Source of the DNA: Paenibacillus sp. TCA20
GTDB lineage: Bacteria > Bacillota > Bacilli > Paenibacillales > Paenibacillaceae
Reading direction: 5' to 3'
NCBI RefSeq assembly: GCF_000732325.1
Contig: NZ_BBIW01000016.1
Location: 1-64,000 of the forward strand
DNA: 64,000 nt
Shown here: one piece after another, positions 1-8,593 of the stretch
Layout of the letters: every line of letters begins with the position of its first letter
Numbering within the stretch: the stretch's first letter is position 1
The notes under the pieces: generated by a model
Seen by the model: only the letters and a program-made list of their open reading frames with translations
What the model was told of the DNA's origin: nothing
Database searches by the model: none
Program-made: the position numbers and the translations under genes

Positions 1-159
1 AAAAGATACCCAAGAAAGTGAAGCGAATGCTTCGAAGGTCAATCCGAATACTTTCTCGGGGCCCGGAACAAAACCGGGTAAACAAAGATTCTAACTTCGC
101 ACATTGTTTCGTATCTAGTTTTCAGGGAGTAAATCCTTGAAGGTAATTACACATCTTTT
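1..159. other. rRNA operon flank / spacer (likely)
   Basis: No gene is seen here. The stretch around 98-125, with its TTGTTTCGTATCTAGTTTTC core, resembles the spacer sequences that follow 23S/5S rRNA in Bacillales. Together with the tRNA array that starts at 160 it suggests that an rRNA operon ends just left of the window. That operon is inferred, not seen. Confidence 0.4.
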
Positions 160-251
160 GGAGAGATACCCAAGTGGCTATAAGGGGACCCTCTGCTAAG
201 GGGTTAGACTGCGTAAGCGGTGCGAGGGTTCGAATCCCTCTCTCTCCGCCA
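160..251 (+). tRNA. tRNA-Ser (GCT)
   Basis: The acceptor arms GGAGAGA and TCTCTCC pair, and G plus an encoded CCA follow (249-251). The long variable arm is typical of class II tRNA. The anticodon loop CTGCTAA gives anticodon GCT, which reads AGC/AGU. It is the first gene of an eight-tRNA array. Confidence 0.95.
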
Positions 252-317
252 CTAATTATCTAGTTGATTTTTATAATCGGCTATGATAACATTGGACAAG
301 TTGTGTGATAAAAATAT

Positions 318-394
318 GGCGGTGTAGCTCAGCTGGCTAGAGCGTACGGTTCATACCCGTGAGGTCGGGGGTTCGATCCCCTCCGCCGCTACCA
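318..394 (+). tRNA. tRNA-Met (CAT), elongator
   Basis: The full cloverleaf has acceptor GGCGGTG paired to CGCCGCT, with CCA encoded. The anticodon loop TTCATAC gives CAT. The body follows the Bacillus elongator tRNA-Met pattern rather than the initiator (which starts CGCGGGG) or the CAT-anticodon tRNA-Ile. Confidence 0.93.
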
Positions 395-403
395 TATTAT
401 ACT

Positions 404-479
404 GGAGACTTAGCTCAGCTGGGAGAGCATCTGCCTTACAAGCAGAGGGTCGGGGGTTCGATCCCCTCAGTCTCCACCA
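404..479 (+). tRNA. tRNA-Val (TAC)
   Basis: Acceptor GGAGACT pairs with AGTCTCC, followed by A and an encoded CCA. The anticodon stem CTGCC/GGCAG-like arm encloses anticodon TAC. It lies 9 nt after tRNA-Met. Confidence 0.95.
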
Positions 480-484
480 TATAC

Positions 485-560
<76 letters not shown>

Positions 561-576
561 TTTTTCAAAAAAGTTA

Positions 577-653
577 GGAACTGTGGTGTAGAGGCCTAAC
601 ATGCCTGCCTGTCACGCAGGAGATCGCGGGTTCGAATCCCGTCAGTTCCGCCA
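577..653 (+). tRNA. tRNA-Asp (GTC)
   Basis: Acceptor GGAACTG pairs with CAGTTCC, then G and an encoded CCA. The anticodon stem CCTGC/GCAGG encloses anticodon GTC. Confidence 0.95.
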
Positions 654-694
654 TTTAACTTTTGAGAAATGTTAATAAAGCACATGTTCCACGT

Positions 695-734
695 ATAAAG
701 TGGGAAAGGGTTTACCCGACACTTTATTTTTTTT
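695..734 (+). terminator. Intrinsic terminator inside the tRNA array
   Basis: The arms ATAAAGTG (695-702) and CACTTTAT (720-727) pair and are followed by an unbroken T run. The position between tRNA-Asp and tRNA-Phe implies that the first five tRNAs (and any rRNA upstream) end here. The last three tRNAs would then need read-through or their own promoter. Confidence 0.65.
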
Positions 735-747
735 GCCACAATACCTT

Positions 748-820
<73 letters not shown>

Positions 821-833
821 CTTTTTTAATCCT

Positions 834-919
834 GGAGGATTAGCGAAGTGGCCAAACGCATCAGACTGTAAATCTGCTCCCTTACGGGTTCGGTGGTTCG
901 AATCCATCATCCTCCACCA
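834..919 (+). tRNA. tRNA-Tyr (GTA)
   Basis: Acceptor GGAGGAT pairs with ATCCTCC, then A and an encoded CCA. The long variable arm marks class II, and the anticodon is GTA. Confidence 0.95.
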
Positions 920-929
920 GTTTTCTTAT

Positions 930-1002
930 GAGCCATTAGCTCAGTTGGTAGAGCACCTGACTTTTAATCAGGGTGTCGAAGGTTCGAGTCCTTCATGGCT
1001 CA
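930..1002 (+). tRNA. tRNA-Lys (TTT)
   Basis: Acceptor GAGCCAT pairs with ATGGCTC, with discriminator A at 1002 and no encoded CCA. The anticodon stem CTGAC/ATCAG region encloses anticodon TTT. It is the last tRNA of the array. Confidence 0.94.
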
Positions 1003-1010
1003 TCACTAAA

Positions 1011-1040
1011 GTCATCAGTTTCATACTGATGGCTTTTTTT
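1011..1040 (+). terminator. Terminator of the tRNA array
   Basis: The hairpin GTCATCAGT / ACTGATGGC with a short loop is followed by seven T residues, just after tRNA-Lys. Confidence 0.85.
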
Positions 1041-1236
1041 GTTGTATAATAAAGCTGAGCTTAATATGATTAAATCATTCAATGATATTTGATCACTCAG
1101 GATATGATAATAAATCGTCATACTTATAATCTGAATACGTTGAGATCGTTAGATTGTCTAATGGTCTGTTGAATACTGGCTTACCTGCTTATTTATTGGT
1201 GTAAAACATAAAGTTGCAAAGTGGTGAGAGATGGTA

Positions 1237-2349
1237 ATGGATTATACAGTGTTATTACAGAAGCTGCAGCAAATCATGGACACCTCGTTTGAAATTAATG
1301 AGCTCCAAAGTATAGATGATACCAAATCGATTGCTGAACGAGATCTTGGAGAAGCATCGTTTGTCGTCAATGATCAGCTATACTTTCATTTGAATAATGA
1401 AAAAGAGGAACAGCCGCTTGTACTATCTGTCTCCGCTCATCGAGTCAGTGCATCAGAGAGAGCTCTTATAGAATGGATCATTACTTCAATGCAGTCTGTC
1501 TCTCCTTCGCATGCGGATCAAACAACTGATCAGTCAAATATGAAGTTACTGAGCACCTGGATTCTTGATCAGATAGACAGTGCCGAGCTACTCGCTATAC
1601 CTGAAGGGCTGGATAAGCTTACGCCAGTCTTCAGCGAAGGGATTGTACCCTTTTATATAACATATGAGGGTGGCCACGATTCAGGTATTGCTTCGAAATC
1701 GATGTACAAGCTGCTGCAATCTTACTTTGGCGGAGAGATCATGCTTGTACTGCTAGAGCAGGATAAATGGCTTGTTCTTGCAGAAGAAGCCATCGTACTG
1801 GATCGAACAGAGCTCAAAGATATGGACCAGAGCACTGATAGGACAGAATTTGCACTTGAGAGCGAGCTGATGGCGTTTGCCGAGGGTCTATATGAAGTGG
1901 TAGCTAATGAATGGGTAGGGGTATTTAATCTATCGGTTCATTCTCCGTTGTATACTTTGGAGAGCCTGCCGAACGTAACCTCATTGCTCATGGAGACAAT
2001 TCAGCTTGGGAAAGTTTTTAAAATGAGTGAGCATGTGTACTTCCCCTGGCAGTTTACACTTGAGCGCTTGGTATCCAGAATACCTGAAGAGCAGAGATCG
2101 GGCTATTTGGATGAGGTGAAGGATTCCTCCATACTTTTTGACGAGGAAACCATATCAACACTCGAGATCTTCTTTCAGCTCGATTGTAATGTCAGCGAAA
2201 CCGCGAAACGTCTCTACATTCACAGAAATACGCTGATCTACCGGCTGGACAAGATAAAGCAGGAGACCGGTCTAGATGTTCGGAGCTTTAAAGACGCGGT
2301 TTTGGTGAAGCTGACACTGCTCTTGTACAAAGTGACGAAAAGGCTCTGA
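1237..2349 (+). CDS. PucR/CdaR-type transcriptional regulator
   Basis: This is a 370-residue putative DNA-binding regulator. Only the C-terminal part is recognisable: a helix-turn-helix of the PucR/CdaR type, where the motif NVSETAKRLYIHRNTLIYRL is followed by a conserved KLTLLLY helix. The N-terminal 280 residues show no signal peptide or membrane segment and are probably a sensory region; the ligand is unknown. ATG 1237 was chosen over ATG 1231 because GGTGAG (1223-1228) is 8 nt upstream of it. The gene stands alone upstream of the MsmX-type ATPase, which it might control. That link is only positional. Confidence 0.75.
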   Translation: MDYTVLLQKLQQIMDTSFEINELQSIDDTKSIAERDLGEASFVVNDQLYFHLNNEKEEQPLVLSVSAHRVSASERALIEWIITSMQSVSPSHADQTTDQSNMKLLSTWILDQIDSAELLAIPEGLDKLTPVFSEGIVPFYITYEGGHDSGIASKSMYKLLQSYFGGEIMLVLLEQDKWLVLAEEAIVLDRTELKDMDQSTDRTEFALESELMAFAEGLYEVVANEWVGVFNLSVHSPLYTLESLPNVTSLLMETIQLGKVFKMSEHVYFPWQFTLERLVSRIPEEQRSGYLDEVKDSSILFDEETISTLEIFFQLDCNVSETAKRLYIHRNTLIYRLDKIKQETGLDVRSFKDAVLVKLTLLLYKVTKRL

Positions 2350-2429
2350 TTTTTTTGTATGAATTGTGCATAGTCATAAGAGACCTAACTAGGTTAATAT
2401 AAGAACAGGAAATGAATTCGATTACATTG

Positions 2430-2459
2430 TTGATACTGCTGTGTGTATTCGTTTACATT
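2430..2459 (+). promoter_or_regulatory. Possible sigma-A promoter for the ABC ATPase gene
   Basis: TTGATA (2430-2435), an 18-nt spacer and TACATT (2454-2459) lie 33 nt before the start codon. The match to the -10 consensus is only 4 of 6, so this is tentative. Confidence 0.35.
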
Positions 2460-2492
2460 AATTAATGAAATTATGCTGAGGAGGCAATAATC

Positions 2493-3617
2493 ATGGCTGG
2501 TGTACGTTTAGAACATATCTACAAACAATATCCAGGTTCAGATAAGGCGACGGTAGTTGATATCAACTTAGACATTAAGGATAAAGAGTTTCTGGTACTT
2601 GTAGGTCCTTCCGGTTGCGGTAAATCCACAACACTTCGAATGATTGCCGGCCTTGAGGAAATCTCCGACGGTAAACTATATATTGGTGATCGTGTCGTTA
2701 ACGACGTGGCTCCAAAAGACCGCGATATCGCGATGGTATTCCAATCCTATGCCCTGTATCCGCATATGAACGTGTATCAGAACATGGCATTCGGTTTGAA
2801 ACTTCGCAAAGTGAAAAAAGAAGAAATTGATAAGAGCGTTCGCGAAGCAGCTAGAATTCTCGATATCGAGCATTTGCTGGATCGTAAACCAAAAGCTCTG
2901 TCCGGTGGTCAGCGTCAGCGTGTCGCTTTGGGACGTGCGATCGTTCGTAATCCACAAGTCTTCTTGATGGATGAGCCGCTCTCCAACTTGGATGCTAAGC
3001 TTCGTGGACAGATGCGTGCAGAGATTACTAAACTGGCTAAGCGTTTGGAAACAACCGTTATCTACGTAACGCATGATCAGATCGAAGCGATGACGATGGG
3101 TGATCGTATCGTAGTAATGAAAGACGGATATATTCAACAAGCTGCTTCTCCGGAAGAGCTGTACAATAATCCGACGAACTTGTTCGTTGCCGGCTTTATC
3201 GGATCTCCAACAATGAACTTCATCAACGGTAAGCTGTCTCAACAAGGAGACACACTTCGTTTTACAGCTACCGGTCTTGATGTAGAAATCCCACAAGGGA
3301 AAGCTCAAATCTTGAAGAGCAAAGGTTATGCAGGTAAAGAAGTGATTCTGGGTGTTCGTCCAGAAGATATTCATGAAGAGCCAGTATTCCTGGAAGCTTC
3401 CCCGCATACCGTGTTTACTGCTAAAGTAGACGTAAGTGAGAACCTTGGTCACGAATTGCTCTTGTACCTGAGCGGTGTAGGCAGTGATGTTACTATCGCC
3501 CGTGTTGATGGACGTTCCAACACTCGTGATGGCAGCACTGTAAAAATGGCGATTGACATGAACAAGGTTCATATCTTCGATAAAGAAACAGAAGCTAATG
3601 TACTTGTTCAAGACTAA
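2493..3617 (+). CDS. msmX: Carbohydrate ABC importer ATPase, MsmX/UgpC type
   Basis: This 374-residue ATP-hydrolysing subunit belongs to the CUT1 carbohydrate importers. Visible motifs are Walker A GPSGCGKST (residues 38-46), the signature LSGGQ (136-140), Walker B ending in DE (160-161) and a C-terminal MalK-like regulatory region (about 240-374). In B. subtilis the homologue MsmX is shared by several sugar importers that lack their own ATPase. Here too no permease is adjacent, and the importer at 40129-43483 has no ATPase. AGGAGG sits 8 nt before the ATG. The symbol is given by homology; UgpC is an equally used name. Confidence 0.88.
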   Translation: MAGVRLEHIYKQYPGSDKATVVDINLDIKDKEFLVLVGPSGCGKSTTLRMIAGLEEISDGKLYIGDRVVNDVAPKDRDIAMVFQSYALYPHMNVYQNMAFGLKLRKVKKEEIDKSVREAARILDIEHLLDRKPKALSGGQRQRVALGRAIVRNPQVFLMDEPLSNLDAKLRGQMRAEITKLAKRLETTVIYVTHDQIEAMTMGDRIVVMKDGYIQQAASPEELYNNPTNLFVAGFIGSPTMNFINGKLSQQGDTLRFTATGLDVEIPQGKAQILKSKGYAGKEVILGVRPEDIHEEPVFLEASPHTVFTAKVDVSENLGHELLLYLSGVGSDVTIARVDGRSNTRDGSTVKMAIDMNKVHIFDKETEANVLVQD

Positions 3618-3638
3618 GATCTTTGGACAGAATAGAGA

Positions 3639-3676
3639 GGGTTGTCTTGGCTTAGCGCCAGGGCAGCCCTTTTCAT
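3639..3676 (+). terminator. Terminator after the ABC ATPase gene
   Basis: GGGTTGTCTTGGC pairs with GCCAGGGCAGCCC (a few G-U pairs) and is followed by TTTTC and further Ts. It isolates the ATPase gene from hprK. Confidence 0.8.
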
Positions 3677-3887
3677 TTTTTTATAGGTGCTAGATTGCCC
3701 TGCCATGGTATGAACATTGCATTCAGCACTAATTTCCTATACGATAATGACATTGAAGCTAGGTAAAGAGATGTACATAACACACGTAAACCGAATTTAT
3801 TTCGCATACTAAGGTATTATGAAATGGATTCAACAGTAACATAATTCGCAGGAGTCATCCTGATTGTAATGGAAGGAAGAATCCAAC

Positions 3888-4826
3888 ATGGCTAAAAAAG
3901 TAAAAGTAACAGAGCTGGCTAATGAATTTCAGCTTGAGGTTGTATCGGGTGAAAAAGGACTCAAGCGTCCGATTACAGTAGATGATCTGAACAGACCAGG
4001 CCTTGAAATGGCAGGTTATTTTGAATACTATCCAACGGAACGGGTACAGCTGCTTGGCAAAACAGAGCTTGCTTTCTTGCGGATGCTGCCTGAAGAAGAA
4101 CGTCGTGATCGAATGAGCCGTCTATGTCATGAGGAAACACCATGTATTGTGGTGACACGCGGTCTTGATGTGCCACAGGAGCTGGTCGATATCAGTAATG
4201 AGCGTGACCTGCCCGTTCTGCGCAGCCCAATGTCGACTACGATCTTATCCAGCCGCATTACGGGTTTCTTGGAAGGGAAGCTTGCGCCGACGACAACCAT
4301 TCATGGGGTTTTGTGCGACGTATATGGCATCGGTCTTCTCATCACCGGAAGCAGTGGAATTGGTAAGAGTGAGGCGGCTCTTGAACTCGTGAAGAGGGGT
4401 CATCGTCTCGTTGCAGATGATGCAGTTGAGATCAGCCAAACGGCAGATAATCAATTACATGGTACTGCACCTGAGCTGATCAGACATTTACTTGAGATTC
4501 GCGGCGTCGGGATTATCAATGTAATGACACTATTTGGTGTAGGGGCTATTCGAAACCATAAGAGAATTACACTTGTTGTACGGCTTGAGGCGTGGCAGCA
4601 GGATAAACAGTATGACCGTCTTGGACTGGACGAGGAGACGACTCGTATTATTGATACAGATGTGCCGCTCGTAACGATTCCGGTTCGTCCTGGTCGTAAC
4701 CTAGGGGTCATTATTGAAGTAGCGGCAATGAATTTCCGCTTGAAACGAATGGGCGTTAACGCTGCGCTTCAATTTACGAACAAGCTGACGGCAACGATCG
4801 CGGAAGATAATGATGATATGGACTGA
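3888..4826 (+). CDS. hprK: HPr kinase/phosphorylase
   Basis: This 312-residue bifunctional enzyme phosphorylates HPr and Crh on Ser46 when glycolytic intermediates are high, and removes the phosphate by phosphorolysis, releasing pyrophosphate. It controls catabolite repression through CcpA. Walker A GSSGIGKS is at residues 154-161, His140 and the DD at 177-178 match the family's catalytic positions, and the HprK signature [10 protein letters not shown] lies near 203-212. The length fits the family (about 310). A weak promoter, TTGCAT-17-TACGAT, is at 3717-3745. It heads a cluster with lgt and ppaX; PpaX removes the pyrophosphate made by this enzyme. The start has the upstream purine-rich GGAAGGAAG. 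Confidence 0.96.
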   Translation: MAKKVKVTELANEFQLEVVSGEKGLKRPITVDDLNRPGLEMAGYFEYYPTERVQLLGKTELAFLRMLPEEERRDRMSRLCHEETPCIVVTRGLDVPQELVDISNERDLPVLRSPMSTTILSSRITGFLEGKLAPTTTIHGVLCDVYGIGLLITGSSGIGKSEAALELVKRGHRLVADDAVEISQTADNQLHGTAPELIRHLLEIRGVGIINVMTLFGVGAIRNHKRITLVVRLEAWQQDKQYDRLGLDEETTRIIDTDVPLVTIPVRPGRNLGVIIEVAAMNFRLKRMGVNAALQFTNKLTATIAEDNDDMD

Positions 4827-4871
4827 CTGATATAATTAACAAAAGTGATGATAAATTTAAGGAGTGGACAA

Positions 4872-5894
4872 ATGGGCACCTTATTACTTGATCCTATTGC
4901 TTTTTCCATTGGCTCTCTTAATGTTCATTGGTATGGGCTTATATTAGGGACCGCAGCCATTGCAGGTTTACTGCTGGCTATGCAGGAAGGGAAACGTTTC
5001 GGTATACCTTCTGATTTCTTTATGGATTTATTACTGCTGGGTGTCCCTTCGGCCATTATTGGGGCAAGAATTTATTATGTTGCCTTTCAATGGGATGACT
5101 ACAAGGACAACTTCTGGGATGTATTTAAGATATGGCAGGGCGGTATTGCTATATATGGTGCCCTGATCGGGGCCATCATTTGTGCATTTTTCTATTTCAG
5201 ACATAAGGGATATAACTTCTGGAGAATTGTAGACATATGTGCCCCGGGACTACTTATCGGTCAGGCCATCGGCCGCTGGGGGAACTTCGTGAATCAGGAA
5301 GCATATGGCGGGCCTGTGGAAGAATCTTTCCTCAGAAATACCCTTCATCTCCCTGACTTTATAGTTAATCAGATGAACGTACAAGGTACATATCATCATC
5401 CGGCATTTTTATATGAGTCGATCTGGAACATCGTTGGGCTCCTGCTATTCTTCATTCTGCGTCGTCAAAGATTTATGCGTGCCGGGGAGCTCTTCTTGTC
5501 TTACTTCATCTGGTATTCCATCGGACGCTTCTTTATTGAAGGACTGCGTACTGACAGCCTGGCATTCCAAGGCCCTGAATGGCTTGCATCGCTGATCCAC
5601 GGTATGTGGTCACCGATGACCGCTATGGGCTTCGTAGAAGGCTATTTAGACCCGGCTTACGGCAATATCCGAATCTCACAGCTGCTGGCTATCGCTTTTG
5701 TGTTGATTGCAATCGTACTGATTGTTGTGCGCCGAGTGACGGGTGCCTCTAAGGAACGTTATTCAGATCCGATTGTGTCCACGAAGACACCGGCAGTGAA
5801 GGCAGATGACGAGCTGACAAGTATGGATAAGGAAAAGGACAACAAAGACGCTTCTCACAGCAACAAGGGGAGCTCTGATCAGAAAAAGGAGTAG
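4872..5894 (+). CDS. lgt: Prolipoprotein diacylglyceryl transferase
   Basis: This integral membrane enzyme transfers diacylglycerol from phosphatidylglycerol to the lipobox cysteine of prolipoproteins. The protein has 340 residues, about seven hydrophobic segments and the Lgt signature with GRWGNFVNQE (residues 134-143). ATG 4872 is preferred over GTG 4845 because TAAGGAG is 6-8 nt upstream and the protein then begins like other Lgt proteins. The segment that usually reads GGIAIHGG reads GGIAIYGA (90-97), so the histidine known to be important in E. coli Lgt is a tyrosine. The last 45 residues are a charged, Ser/Lys/Asp-rich tail beyond the usual end. Confidence 0.95.
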   Translation: MGTLLLDPIAFSIGSLNVHWYGLILGTAAIAGLLLAMQEGKRFGIPSDFFMDLLLLGVPSAIIGARIYYVAFQWDDYKDNFWDVFKIWQGGIAIYGALIGAIICAFFYFRHKGYNFWRIVDICAPGLLIGQAIGRWGNFVNQEAYGGPVEESFLRNTLHLPDFIVNQMNVQGTYHHPAFLYESIWNIVGLLLFFILRRQRFMRAGELFLSYFIWYSIGRFFIEGLRTDSLAFQGPEWLASLIHGMWSPMTAMGFVEGYLDPAYGNIRISQLLAIAFVLIAIVLIVVRRVTGASKERYSDPIVSTKTPAVKADDELTSMDKEKDNKDASHSNKGSSDQKKE

Positions 5895-5900
5895 TCCAGC

Positions 5901-6545
5901 ATGATTAACACGGTTTTATTTGATTTAGATGGAACAATAATAGATACGAACGAGCTGATTATCAGCTCGTTTCTGCATGTCCTGGAGCAGCTTGGCCCAC
6001 GAGCACTTCCGCGCGAAGAGATTATTCCGCATATGGGTGGGACACTGGAGCAGCAAATGCAGGCTTTTACAGGAAAGACCGATGTAGCTGAATATGTTAC
6101 AGGCTATCGTGCATACAATGCGATCCATCATGATGCCATGGTGAATCCCTTCCCGAATGTTACAGAGGTCTGTGAGGAGCTTCGTAAGCAAGGAATTCGA
6201 ATGGGTGTAGTTACGACAAAGATTCGGCCAAGTACACTGAAGGTGCTGGAAATGTATGATCTTAAGAAGTATATGGAGGTCATCGTTACGGTTACAGATG
6301 TGACGCATCCCAAACCGCATCCGGAGCCGGTTCAAAAGGCAGTTGAGGAGCTTGGAGCCGATCCAGCCCAAACCTTGATGGTTGGTGACAGTCCTGTCGA
6401 TATCCAGTCTGCAAAAGCAGCGGGAGTCTTAGCAGCAGGGGTAGCCTGGTCATTGAAGGGTGAGGCGAAGCTGCGGGAGTACGGGCCGGATTATATTTTG
6501 CATGACATGAACGATATATTGACTATAATCCAGAAGGAGCAGTAA
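5901..6545 (+). CDS. ppaX: Pyrophosphatase PpaX (HAD family)
   Basis: This 214-residue HAD-superfamily hydrolase has motif I DLDGTIIDT (residues 8-16, nucleophile Asp8), a Thr-containing motif II (VVTTK, about 104) and motif IV GDSPVDIQSA near residue 161. In B. subtilis PpaX hydrolyses the pyrophosphate released when HprK dephosphorylates HPr-Ser-P, pulling that reaction forward. The position directly after hprK-lgt, with only 6 nt to lgt, supports the same role rather than a phosphoglycolate phosphatase. Its ribosome binding site AAAAAGGAG lies inside the end of lgt. Confidence 0.9.
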   Translation: MINTVLFDLDGTIIDTNELIISSFLHVLEQLGPRALPREEIIPHMGGTLEQQMQAFTGKTDVAEYVTGYRAYNAIHHDAMVNPFPNVTEVCEELRKQGIRMGVVTTKIRPSTLKVLEMYDLKKYMEVIVTVTDVTHPKPHPEPVQKAVEELGADPAQTLMVGDSPVDIQSAKAAGVLAAGVAWSLKGEAKLREYGPDYILHDMNDILTIIQKEQ

Positions 6546-6547
6546 TT

Positions 6548-7072
6548 GTGAGAAAGGTGGAGCGTTATCCTGTAGAGGGACACAATGCATTGTGGCATAT
6601 TTACCGTACGGTGAGTCCCTTTAAGGGGGTTCGCAATTTCATCTGGATCCAGCTCTCAAGATACTGCCCGATTCTGCCTTTGAAGAACTGGATCTACCGA
6701 AGCCGGCTGCGAATGCAGGTAGGAGATTATACCGCGTTTGGACTTATGGTGATGGTGGATGTGTTTTTTCCGGAGAGGATCAAGATCGGCACCAACTCTG
6801 TCATCGGGTATAACACGACAATTCTCGCGCATGAGTATCTCATTAAGGAGTATCGGCTTGGGGATGTTGTGATCGGTGATCATGTGCTGATCGGAGCGAA
6901 TTCAACGATCCTGCCTGGTGTGACCATTGGAGATGGTGCGGTCGTTGCTGCCGGGTCTGTAGTTCATAAAGATGTTGCACCGGGGGCTTTTGTTGGCGGT
7001 AATCCGCTTCGAGAGCTGAAGTCCAAGGCTGAGATTACTACTGAAAATGAGTCGAAAAGTGAGCCGATGTGA
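6548..7072 (+). CDS. yvoF: Hexapeptide-repeat acyltransferase, YvoF-like
   Basis: This 174-residue protein has left-handed beta-helix hexapeptide repeats in its C-terminal half (IGTNSVIGYNT and VLIGANSTILPGVTIGDGAVVAAGSVV-like turns, about 77-148), typical of O-acetyltransferases. The acceptor substrate is unknown. It starts with GTG 2 nt after the ppaX stop, behind an AGAAGGAGCAG ribosome binding site, so it is translationally linked to the hprK-lgt-ppaX operon. YvoF holds the same position in B. subtilis. The last 15 residues are polar and look unstructured. Confidence 0.82.
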   Translation: MRKVERYPVEGHNALWHIYRTVSPFKGVRNFIWIQLSRYCPILPLKNWIYRSRLRMQVGDYTAFGLMVMVDVFFPERIKIGTNSVIGYNTTILAHEYLIKEYRLGDVVIGDHVLIGANSTILPGVTIGDGAVVAAGSVVHKDVAPGAFVGGNPLRELKSKAEITTENESKSEPM

Positions 7073-7131
7073 ATCAAGGCGAGTCAACAGCAACGCAAAT
7101 AGGTTATGACTAGGATAGAAAAGAAAAATAG

Positions 7132-7153
7132 GGACCCAGTGAGGTCCTTTTTT
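7132..7153 (+). terminator. Terminator of the hprK operon
   Basis: A short stem GGACC/GGTCC (7132-7136, 7143-7147) is followed by six Ts. The stem is brief but well placed, 60 nt after the last gene. Confidence 0.6.
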
Positions 7154-7210
7154 CGTATAAAAAAACTCCATTACTATGTGAACGGGATGCTCCCTAAAGC
7201 TCGAGATGAA

Positions 7211-7239
7211 TTGACGTGTTATGGAAGACGTGATATTAT
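7211..7239 (+). promoter_or_regulatory. Sigma-A promoter of the histidine operon
   Basis: TTGACG (7211-7216), a 17-nt spacer and TATTAT (7234-7239) match consensus at 5 of 6 positions each. The predicted leader before hisZ is about 93 nt. No T-box motif or clear attenuator was seen in it. Confidence 0.7.
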
Positions 7240-7338
7240 ATCGAATAATTCTTTAATTTGTTAGATTGGTAGCACTTTAACGCAATAAAGATATGTTCGT
7301 GAATACAATGACAATATAAATAATGAGGAGAAATTCAA

Positions 7339-8559
7339 ATGTCTAAACCAAAGGGCTTTGAAAAACCAGCTGGTGTACGCGACTATCTGCCTCATGTGGT
7401 TGATAAACTGCGCCGCATCGAGTATCGGGTACTGGAGTGCATGGGCAGCTGGGGATATCGCCAGATTATAACGCCTTCCATGGAATACTATGACACGGTG
7501 GGTGTTGCCAGCTCGACCTCGGATAAGAAACTGTTTAAACTGCTCAACAATCGAGGAACTACGCTTGTCCTTCGTTCTGATATGACAGCACCAATTGCAC
7601 GGGTTGTATCTTCACTTCTCAAGGAGGAGAAGCTGCCTCTGCGTCTGTCTTATCATGCGAATGTGTTCCGAGCCATTGAAGAGGAAGCCGGAAGGGAAGC
7701 GGAATTTTTTCAGACAGGTGTGGAGCTGGTTGGAGACGACTCGCCTGAAGCCGATGCGGAGGTGGTTGCTCTGGCTATTGCTTCTTTGAAAGCGGCAGGA
7801 GTTCAGTCCTTTAAGATCGCGATGGGACATGTGGGGTTCTTGAACGGGCTATTTGAAGAAATTGTTCCAGGCCAGAAGGAATTGCAGGAGGAGCTTAAGG
7901 AAGTCCTGCTGAAGCGTGACTATGTCGGTTATCGTGAGAAGATTGACGAGCTGCCGCTTGAAGACGAATCGAAGGAACGGATGAACGCGATTCTGCGCCT
8001 GCGCGGAGGGAAGGAGATCTGCAGTAAGGCAGAGCAGCTGAGTGCAAGCCGTGAAGCTCGCAGCTCGATGAACCATCTCTGCAGCGTATGGGAGGTGCTT
8101 GAAGCGTACGGGGTGTCACAGCATGTGTTGATTGATCTGACGATGATCGGCGACTTCTCCTATTACACAGGCATGACCTTCGAGGGATATGCAGCCGAGC
8201 TGGGATCCCCGGTATGCAGTGGAGGCAGATATGACAAATTGCTGAAGCAGTTTGGTAAAGACGTGCCCGCTACCGGCTTTGCGCTCAAGACAAACCGAAT
8301 TGTCGACGGGGTAAGGGGAATTCGTGTGGAGCAGCCGCTGCCTGTACTTATTGAATATACCAAGGAGCACCGGACAGAGGCCTTGTCACGGGCAGGCGAG
8401 ATGAGAAGCGAAGGACGAATTGTTGTCACCAGGCTGATGGCAAGAGATGACGATCGTTATAATCAGGCCATTGAAATGGGTGAGCAGGGCTCTAACTATG
8501 CGGTGTCTATGCTCCAGGGAAAATATGAGAAGGTGTATACTTACAGTAATTCTATCTAA
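7339..8559 (+). CDS. hisZ: ATP phosphoribosyltransferase regulatory subunit
   Basis: HisZ is a catalytically inactive relative of histidyl-tRNA synthetase that forms a complex with short-form HisG and gives it activity and histidine feedback inhibition. The 406-residue protein begins KPKGFEKPAGVRDYLP, the typical HisZ opening, and keeps synthetase motif 2-like (LRSDMTAPIARVV) and motif 3-like (GGRYDKLLKQFG) segments but lacks a clear anticodon-binding domain. TGAGGAG is 8 nt before the ATG. It is the first gene of a compact operon ending at hisJ/prs, and its presence agrees with the short HisG that follows. Confidence 0.95.
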   Translation: MSKPKGFEKPAGVRDYLPHVVDKLRRIEYRVLECMGSWGYRQIITPSMEYYDTVGVASSTSDKKLFKLLNNRGTTLVLRSDMTAPIARVVSSLLKEEKLPLRLSYHANVFRAIEEEAGREAEFFQTGVELVGDDSPEADAEVVALAIASLKAAGVQSFKIAMGHVGFLNGLFEEIVPGQKELQEELKEVLLKRDYVGYREKIDELPLEDESKERMNAILRLRGGKEICSKAEQLSASREARSSMNHLCSVWEVLEAYGVSQHVLIDLTMIGDFSYYTGMTFEGYAAELGSPVCSGGRYDKLLKQFGKDVPATGFALKTNRIVDGVRGIRVEQPLPVLIEYTKEHRTEALSRAGEMRSEGRIVVTRLMARDDDRYNQAIEMGEQGSNYAVSMLQGKYEKVYTYSNSI

Positions 8560-8593
8560 GTCAGCAGGAGGCTAGAAGGAGGGAGTGTCAAAC

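Noticed and set aside
7240-7338. T-box or histidine attenuator in the hisZ leader
   Set aside because: No T-box sequence, specifier stem or run of His codons was found, and the leader is too short for a T-box.
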